Source of the DNA: Thalassia testudinum | Lineage: Eukaryota > Streptophyta > Magnoliopsida > Alismatales > Hydrocharitaceae | Length of the DNA stretch: 64,000 nt | Direction of reading: 5' to 3' | Assembly: GCA_037157565.1 (NCBI GenBank) | Contig: JAZHRO010000022.1 | Location: 2,604,001-2,668,000 of the forward strand | Shown: positions 57,240-64,000 of the stretch, one piece after another | Layout of the letters: every line of letters begins with the position of its first letter | Position numbering within the stretch: position 1 is the stretch's first letter | Notes under the pieces: model-generated | Seen by the model: only the letters and a program-made list of their open reading frames with translations | The model's database searches: none | Told to the model about the DNA's origin: nothing | Made by a program: the position numbers and the translations under genes

Positions 57240-57423
57240 AAGTAGGTTCGAGAAGACGTACCCTCAAAAAGCTCCGGGTATCGCTCTCACATCACCGCCT
57301 CAAGTTCCCAGGTCGCCTCCTCGTACCACTGGCTTCTCCATAGGACCTTCACCAGTGGTACCTGCTTCCGTCTCAGATTTCAGACAACTTTATCTAGTAT
57401 CTGCACTAGTCTCTCGGGGTAGA
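57240..57423 (-). pseudogene. Element D chromodomain
   Basis: Directly after the integrase C-terminus the minus strand reads DDLIYPERLVQILDKVV, then LRRKQVPLVKVLWRSQWYEE and ATWELEAVM...RYPELFEG. This matches the chromodomain of Tekay-type chromoviruses, thought to steer integration to heterochromatin. In-frame stops follow DKVV and EAVM. The sequence TCGAGGACGAAACTT (57177-57163) and the purines before the LTR follow. Confidence 0.8.
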
Positions 57424-58767
57424 TCAGGTCGTCACCACCTCGACGCTCTCATGGCTCAGAACACGACTAGGATCAACGACGTACTTCCTAAGGTTGGACA
57501 CGTGGAACACGTCGTGCATTCCAGAAAGCTGGAGAGGAAGGGCAAGTCGGTAAGCAACGGGTCCTACCCGCTCCAGGACCTCAAAGGGCCCCACAAACCT
57601 CGGTGCAAGCTTCCCTTTCACCCCAAAACACTGTAGGCCCTTTGTGGGAAAAACATGGAGAAAGACGTGAACCCCAACCTCGAATTGCACCTCTTTGCTT
57701 TTCCAGTCAGCGTAACTCTTCTGCCTGCTCCTGACAGTGCGGAGTCGTCCATAAATCTGCTCTATCACCTCCTGACTCTGCCGAATCAGCCTGGGGCCAA
57801 CCTTCCACTTGGTCCCCACCTCGACCCAACTCAAGGGTGCAGTACACCTCCGTCCGTACAGAGCCTTGTAAGGTGCCATGCCGATGCTCGAATGATAACT
57901 GTTATTATATGCAAACTTTGCCAGGGGTAAATGCTCCTCCCAGGAGCCTCTCCCGTCTAGTACACATGCGCGTAAAAGGTCCTCAAGTGTCTGTATGGTG
58001 CGCTCTGACTGCCCGTTCGTTTGGGGGTGGTAGGCGGTACTGAACCTCAAACGTGTCCCCAAAGCCTGCTGAAACTCAGCCCAGAACTAGGAAGTAAAAT
58101 GAGTATCCTTGTCGGATACAATCTCATACGGGACTTTGTGCAAGGGTACCACATCTCGAATGTACCTCTCTGCCAACTGTGCTAGTCCAAGGGTGACTCG
58201 GATCAGCAGGAAACACACCGTCTTCATCAACCTGTCTACTATCAGCCAAACTGCGTCATGTCCCCACTGGGTAACTTGTAGACCCACCACCAAGTCCATG
58301 GTGATTCTCTCCCACTTCCACTCTGACACAAGAAGTGGCTGCAATGGCTATGTAGGCCTCTGATGCTCGGCCTTCACCTGCTGGCACACCAAACACTGCT
58401 GCACAAACTCACCAACATCCTCCTTCATCCCTCTCCACCAAAAGTTGCGTCTCAAATCATGATACATCTTTGTGTTCCCGGGATGTATGGTGAACCTAGA
58501 CCCGTGCACCTCAGCAAGGAGCTCTCTCAACAACTCCTCGTCCCTAGGAACGCATAAGGATCCCCTCATGTGCAGTATCTTGTCTGTAAAGGAAAAGTCT
58601 CCTGGGTCCCCTGTCAACACCTTGTCTCGCAGCGTTTGTAGGTACGGATCTGTCATCTGCCCTGCGATGATGCGGTCTATCAGCTCTGGTCGCGTCTGCC
58701 GCGTCACTGTCACTATCCTACAATACCCCCGTGACTCCCAGGGTCGCCAACAACCCAACTCCTCCAT
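57424..58767 (-). pseudogene. Element D integrase
   Basis: 58767-58348 carries the zinc-binding region: IHPGNTKMYHDLRRNFWWRG and CLVCQQVKAEHQRP. 58344-58087 carries the core start, SEWKWERITMDLVVGLQVTQ (first Asp), and IVDRLMK. 58062-57424 carries [20 protein letters not shown] with the catalytic Glu, then KFAYNNSYHSSIGMAPYKAL and a C-terminal GPFEVLERVGPVAYRLALP. Stops lie near 58346 and 58084 and a shift near 58063. Confidence 0.88.
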
Positions 58768-58779
58768 AAGTCTCCAACT

Positions 58780-59460
58780 CTATGCCTGTAGACTGGCCAA
58801 GTGGGCAGGCACCTTCCGGCTCAAGGCGTCAGCCACCACATTGGCCTTCACTAGGTGGTAGGAGATGCTGCAGTCGTAGTCTTTTAGGAGCTCTAGCCAA
58901 CATCTCTGTCTCATGTTTAGCTCCTTCTTGTCAAACAAATACCTGAGGCTCTTATGATCCGTGAAAATCTTAAAAGTCTCACTATAAAGGTAGTGCCTCC
59001 ATGTCTTCAACGCGAAGACAACAGCTACCAACTCTAAGTCATGGGTAAGGTAGCTATGCTAATGGGGCTTCAGTTGCCGCGAAGCGTAAGCGACAACGTG
59101 ACCCCGTTGCATGAGTTCACCCCCTAACCCCTGCAACGAAGCATCTGTGTAAATCACAAAACCGCCACTGCTGTCTGAGATGGCAAGCACAGGAGCTGAA
59201 GTCAGTCTCTCCTTCAACTCCTGAAAACATGCCTCGCACTCATCTGTCTAGGCAAAGGGCACATCCTTCCGAGTCAGCTAGGTCATAGGATGTGCAATTT
59301 GAGAGAATCCTTTGAAAAACCACCAATAGTAACCTACCAGTCCTAAAAAGCTGTGTATCTCTGTCACTGTATGCGGCCTCTCCCACCTGAGCACAGACTC
59401 AACCTTGGCTGGATCCATAGCCAAACCATCCCCTGAAATCACGTGGCCCAAGAAAGTCAC
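58780..59460 (-). pseudogene. Element D RNase H and RT connection
   Basis: 59460-59278 reads FLGHVISGDGLAMDPAKVES and FLGLVGYYWWFFKGF, the Gypsy RT-RNase H connection (YYRRF is usual). 59275-59040 is broken by stops. 59031-58780 reads [32 protein letters not shown] and VVADALSRK, typical RNase H residues. Confidence 0.85.
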
Positions 59461-59871
59461 CTACCTCAACCAAAACTCGCACTTGTTGTACTTGCCGTAC
59501 AGCCTGTGTCGCCTCAAAGTATCTAGGATCATCCGTAAATGCTGTCCATGCTGCTCCTGATCCTGCAAGTAAACGAGCATGTCGTCGATGAACACCACCA
59601 CAAACTGGTCCAAGTACGGCCTGAAAACCCGGTTCATCAAATCCATAAAAGCAGTAGGGGCATTGGTCAACCCAAATGGCATAACCAAGAACTCGTAGTG
59701 ACCGTACCAGGTACGGAAAGCTGTCTTGGAGACGTCGGTCTCCCTGATCCTCAATTGGTGGTAGCCCGACCTCAGATCTATCTTGGAGAACACTGTGGCG
59801 TCTCGCAACTGGTCGAAGAGGTCGTCAATCCTCGGTAGCAGATACTTGTTCTTGATGGTGACCCTATTCAA
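59461..59871 (-). pseudogene. Element D reverse transcriptase
   Basis: [51 protein letters not shown] and the catalytic FIDDMLVY box (about 59592) are all present in one frame. A stop at KKDDTL (about 59892) separates it from the N-terminal part, and a stop near 59461 ends it. Confidence 0.9.
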
Positions 59872-59892
59872 CTGTCGGTAGTCGACACAAAG

Positions 59893-60533
59893 TCACAGGG
59901 TATCGTCCTTTTTCACAAACAGCATAGGGGCTCCCCACGGGGACACACTAGGCCTCACAAAGTGCTTCTTCAATGGGTCCTGCAGCTGTGACTTGAGCTC
60001 TTGCAGCTCAAGCGGTGCCATCCGGTACGGTGCAGTAGAAATGGGGCTGGTCCTCGGTACCAGTGAGATCTCAACCTCGATCTCACGCTCAGGCGGTAGT
60101 CCTGGTAGCTCCTCTAGAAAAACGTCAGAGTACTCGCAAACCACCGAAATACTCTGAAAGTCAGCCACGAGGCTAAGCTCTACCACTACACAGTCCAAAA
60201 AGCCCTCAACCCCTGGCTCAAAAGCCTCGCTGCTCGAAGTACGGAGATGCACCTGAAACCTCCATCCACTGGCTGTCCGTGAAACTCAAAGGGAGGCAAC
60301 TCCGGTATGGAGAAGACGATCTTCCTTTCGAAACAATCCACTAGGACGTGATAGGCCGATAGCCAGTCCATCCCTAGGATCACGCCAAAATCCTCCATCT
60401 GTATCACAATCAGGTCAACGAGGAGGCTGTGTCCTCTTATACTGACCTCGCAGTCCATGTAGACCTCCTCAGCCACAAACAATTGGCCACCTGGGCCTCT
60501 GATCACAAACGGATCCTCTAACAGTACACTGCC
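59893..60533 (-). pseudogene. Element D protease C-terminal part and RT N-terminus
   Basis: 60506-60260 reads VILGMDWLSAYHVLVDC, the second half of the retropepsin-like domain. After a frameshift near 60250, 60252-59893 reads YSDVFLEELPGLPPEREIEV, PYRMAPLELQELKSQL and SPWGAPMLFVKK, the start of the Gypsy RT domain. Confidence 0.85.
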
Positions 60534-61959
60534 CTATCCCAAACTGACGACAAAACTCGTAACGACAAAAGAGTGCATGGCGCCGGAAGTAGAAAGTACA
60601 TACACTAATCTGCCAGAAACAGTAATCATACTTGCCACCACTGAACCTGAAGCCCTGGCGTCTCTGTGTGTCAGGGCATTGATACGCCCCTCAGCCCTCG
60701 GTACAGACGAAGTAGCTACACTCTGGGTCGGGCGAGCAGCCGCTGGCCGGTACCCTCCTCGTGACTGCTGCCCTCCCCCACGCGCCTGGTGACCACGACC
60801 ACCAGCTCGGCTTCCAGCACTCGGTGCGGGGAGCATTTGCTGTGCTCCGGCCCTAGATGGGTAGTCCCTCCTGATGTGGCCTGGCTGGCTACACTGGTAG
60901 CAGAGGGGAACATGACCTCCTCCCTTTGTAGGTTCTTGCTGGCGATTGGGCGAGGGTCCGGTGCTAGCAACTGGCCCCTGTCTGGGGCTCCCAAAGGCCA
61001 CTGATGGCCTCGCAAAACGAGGCGACTCTCCTACGGGTGCTGTGTACCTCCTCTTCCGACGGCCCTGAGAGTACTTTGGCTGGTAGGGCCTCTTTCGTCC
61101 GTTGTCAGTGTTTCGCGCGGTTGGGTTGACCTCCTTGTAGGTCATAGCTGCCTCAACCACTTGTGAGAAAGTGGGTAGCTTCAGGGGTTTGACATACCCC
61201 CGAATAGTAGGTCGGAGCCCCTCAGTAAACCTCCATAAGTGCTCCTCCTCTGTAGACATGGCTATCGAGGCAAAACGTGACAGCTTCAGAAAACGCGTGC
61301 GGTATGCTCTAACAGTCATCGTCTCCTGGCGGAGAGTGTGGAACTCCCGCCTCCTCTAGTCCTACCAGGTTTGCAGGAAGTACTACTCACAGAAGAGAGT
61401 CATGAACTGGTCCCACGTCGGTTCTCTCCCTCCTAGCCTCTGACTGCCCTCTACCACTTGTGTGCTGCACTCTCCAGTTGGTACGTGGAAAAGGCCACGC
61501 GGCACTCCGCAGGAGGGCGAAGGGTGTTGAACACCTTCTCTATCTGCTCCAGCCAGTCCTCTACCTTAGGCAGGTCCTCATCCCCCTTGAAGGAGGGGGG
61601 CTTCAGCTTCCGAAGCTGTCCGAACAGCTCGTGGTACAGCTATAGTGGGGGAACAGGCATGCCTCCAAGCAAGGAGGGCTCGTGCTCGGAAGTGTCAAAG
61701 TGCGGTGGGGGCAGTGGAGGACCACCCCCTCCCCCTCCTGCTCGTCCGACACTGCGACGGTCTCTTTGTCCCACCGAGGACTCCCTTTCCACGTCCTCAG
61801 GGTGAGGTGCCTGTGGATGTTGGTGGAGCTCCTCTCACACGATATCTCTGATCAGCTGGGCGAGATCCTGGGCCTGAACGCCCGAGAAAAGAGGTGGGTC
61901 AACTAGTACCTCAGGCCCGGCACGTCCACCCCTTCAACCTCGTCCACGGTCGTGACCAT
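60534..61959 (-). pseudogene. Element D Gag and protease start
   Basis: The likely start is the ATG at 61959 (MVTTVDEVEGVDVPGL). The Gag core has FKGDEDLPKVEDWLEQIEKV and later TVRAYRTRFLKLSRFASIAM. The zinc knuckle reads CYQCSQPGHIRRDY, with the last Cys replaced by Tyr. The protease active site reads LSTSGAMHSF where the family has a catalytic Asp before S/T-G-A, so Asp is lost. Stops and shifts occur near 61895, 61837, 61640 and 61330-61450. Confidence 0.85.
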
Positions 61960-62143
61960 GGCTCGCCTCAAGAACTCCCCGACAAGGCATCTCCTACAAG
62001 GAGACGCGAAAGATAGAACAAGAGGTCAACGATACTGAATAAGACTCGGAATGAATATCAAAGCGATACGTTGTGGTGGCTATCCTAGTTATATGCACGT
62101 GAACGGTTATTCTCAAGCCAATTGGTTCATTTCTCAGGACGAC

Positions 62144-62158
62144 CTTGCTCTGATACCA
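62144..62158 (-). other. Primer binding site of element D
   Basis: On the minus strand TGGTATCAGAGCAAG, the initiator-Met tRNA complement, lies three bases (GAT, reading AGA before TGG) after the 5' LTR end. Confidence 0.9.
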
Positions 62159-62161
62159 TCT

Positions 62162-63718
62162 TGTTACGACCCGGTTCCCGAATCCCTACAGGACCCGAGA
62201 CCGGCTCACATCGACTAATCCCAAGACCTAGTTGTCCAACAAGAAATAACCAAAAGCAAGGAAATAAACCATATTCACACATGCGATATAACTAAGCAGA
62301 AGAAACGTACAAAGCAGCAAAGGAAATAAAATAGATGTCTCAGTACATTCCACCACAACAACAATAGCAAAGGAAAGAGGAAAGTAAACAGTAGTAGTAG
62401 AAGAACAATAACTAGGAGTCCATTACTTACTACAACAGTAGAGAAAAAGAAAGGAAGTGCTGAAGAAAAACTATGGCTGGACTTGATTGGGCCCAACACC
62501 CTCCACAGCCAGAAACTCGGGCTGCTCAACTCCTGGTCCTGAACAGTGTTATGAAAAGATAGTCAGCAAATGCTGAATAGAGTGGTATCTATATTATTTA
62601 AGTACCAAAACAATAAAAGAAACAGGTTTAATTCTCATTTCCATTTATCTGTATTATATATTTCCGTTTCACCCATTTCTCGAAGTATCCAGATATTTCT
62701 TGATCTTGCATGTTCCTCGTGGGAACGATCTTGATTGCAGTCTTTCCATAGAGTAGAAGGTACACGTGATGCTCTCCTGGCCGGGAGAGTCCCCCGTGGT
62801 AGTCCTACACCCAGTCAACCACCCCGAGGTTACTGTCAAGACGTAGCAGTGACTACGGCACGCGTGATAAGCGCACGGGTAGCTATCCCGCATTTACACG
62901 TGGTCAGTCGTTTCCGCTAGCGGGTACACCTAAAGTACAGCACGGAACAGTATAGGGCCTTGCCCTCTCAGAACAGGGGTCTTGCCCCTCAGAACCAAAC
63001 AGGGGTCTCGCTTCTCCACAGTCCGCGTATCCTCGTCTGACTACCCCGGTTTGCCTAGAGGGCCTAACAAGTTGGTGTAGGGTGGCTAGCAAAACCCCGA
63101 GCCCCTTGGGGTGGCTAGCTCACTCCCTACACTAGTAGCTCGCCTCGGTACCACGTACACGAGGGCCAACAGAAGTCGATGTAGAGTGGCTAATCCTAAC
63201 CCCGGGTCTCAACCCAAGGGAGACTAGCTCCGCTCTACACAAAGGGGACAGTGGCTCTCCTTGGTACCACGTACTCAAGGGCCAGCACACTTCCCATCCA
63301 CATTCCAGGTTTCCGTCTATTCACAAGAGTTCTACTCCTAATTCCCCGTAGGGTTCATGCTCATGTTCACCTCATTTATCCCGATCCAGATCTCATCATT
63401 CATAATTCATTTTTTATCCATATACAGGTAGCTCGTGTTTTCATAATTCAATTCTCAATACATGCAACTGGTGATTTCATAGGTAAGTGTTCACTAAATA
63501 CAGGCAACTTACATTCTAAAAGGTAACTCACAAGTATGATACAGACAATTTCTAGCAGTTTATTTCAATCACGCATGCAAATAAACCATACAATATAAAC
63601 GGTTCATTCATTTATGTACACTAGGGTTCATTTCACATCCTAGAGTTTCAATTGGGCTAATTCAACCAAGCATATTCTTATTCAAATATTAATAACTGGA
63701 TTAAACCACTCTACCAGG
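62162..63718 (-). repeat. 5' LTR of element D, truncated by insertion
   Basis: It matches 54423-55980 closely, then breaks at CTCTACCAGG, where the A-family LTR begins. In the left LTR the sequence continues GGAAATATAGG. The rest of this LTR, including the GACGTC array, must lie beyond the window. Confidence 0.85.
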
Positions 63719-64000
63719 TGATGTAAACACATTTACACTACTTAAAATGTCTATTTATGCATGTTCTTAAGCATAGGATTGCATTTCATGATATAAATAT
63801 TGCATTACATGCATCATCTTGCATTTAGAGTAGTTTGAATAAATTGGAGGTTAATTGTCTCCTTTTATGTGCTTGGACAGGGCAAATATTTTATCGGGGC
63901 CTCGGATCAAAGATCCAACCGTATGGATGTGATCAGGGCGACGATTGGAGTTCAACGACTCCAAGATCGCCCTAATCAGGCATCCGTAGCATCAGATAGA
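63719..64000 (+). mobile_element. Third A-family LTR, 5' end (A')
   Basis: It starts TGATGTAAACACATTTACAC and stays aligned with the element A LTRs (11352 and 17244) to the window end. It inserted into D's right LTR after CCAGG, the expected target duplication. Only the first 282 bases are visible, before the tRNA-like boxes. Confidence 0.88.

Larger units (their letters stand above)
54423..63718 (-). mobile_element. Tekay-clade chromovirus (Gypsy) element D
   Basis: A minus-strand element with LTRs at 54423-57142 (3', complete) and 62162-63718 (5', cut by an A-family LTR). LTR ends on the minus strand are TGTAATGACCCG and GGGTCGTAACA. The primer site TGGTATCAGAGCAAG lies three bases inside the 5' LTR. 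Gag, protease, RT, RNase H, integrase and chromodomain are all present with many stops and shifts. A chromodomain and TGTAA(C/T)GACCC start place it in the Tekay/Del lineage. The outer edge of the 5' LTR is beyond the window, so no target duplication can be checked. Confidence 0.9.

Overview
This window looks like nuclear DNA from a flowering plant. It is almost entirely LTR retrotransposons nested in one another, plus one large Mutator-like (MULE) DNA transposon. I found no intact ordinary host gene. The plant assignment rests on the element lineages present: an Athila-type Gypsy element with a tRNA-Asp-like primer site, Tekay-type chromoviruses with a chromodomain, SIRE-like and other Copia elements, and a FAR1/FHY3-type MULE transposase. 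I cannot name the species.

Layout, left to right. 1-3654: two truncated Tekay-type LTR copies lying head to tail. 3655-5364: piece of a SIRE-like Copia element (minus strand) whose LTR has internal-type sequence on both sides. 5365-5760: Copia RNase H fragment (plus). 5761-8393: AT-rich, gene-poor. 8399-20344: Copia element 'K' (minus, 135-bp LTRs, target duplication ATAAC), split by element 'A' (11352-18951, plus, target duplication CTACC). 20350-21716: old flanking DNA. 21722-42931: element 'B' (minus). B's left LTR carries a solo LTR 'S' (23458-25813, target duplication CTAGG), and its coding region is split by element 'C' (28594-39514, minus, target duplication GTGAC). 42937-44744: unidentified. 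44745-45268: chromovirus integrase fragment. 45286-46179: LTR remnant and AT microsatellites. 46180-53745: MULE with long terminal inverted repeats, a decayed FAR1-type transposase, a 54-bp perfect palindrome and a possible captured gene piece. 54423-63718: Tekay chromovirus 'D' (minus). D's right LTR is cut by another A-family LTR that runs off the window from 63719.

How they relate. C is the Athila-like element with gag and pol. A and B have no recognisable gag or pol. They carry a different, mutually homologous pair of ORFs of unknown function. Yet A, B and C share primer site type, leader blocks, polypurine tract, LTR promoter layout and a duplicated 3' hairpin. A and B therefore look like non-autonomous partners that depend on a C-like element. 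Two signals inside this trio stand out. One is a tRNA-like pair of Pol III A and B boxes in the sense strand of every LTR family. The other is a roughly 45-nt hairpin, present twice per element, whose stem keeps pairing through compensatory changes. The Tekay LTRs carry a third: GACGTC palindromes phased at exactly 20 bp.

Almost all coding regions contain stops or frameshifts. C is the least decayed.
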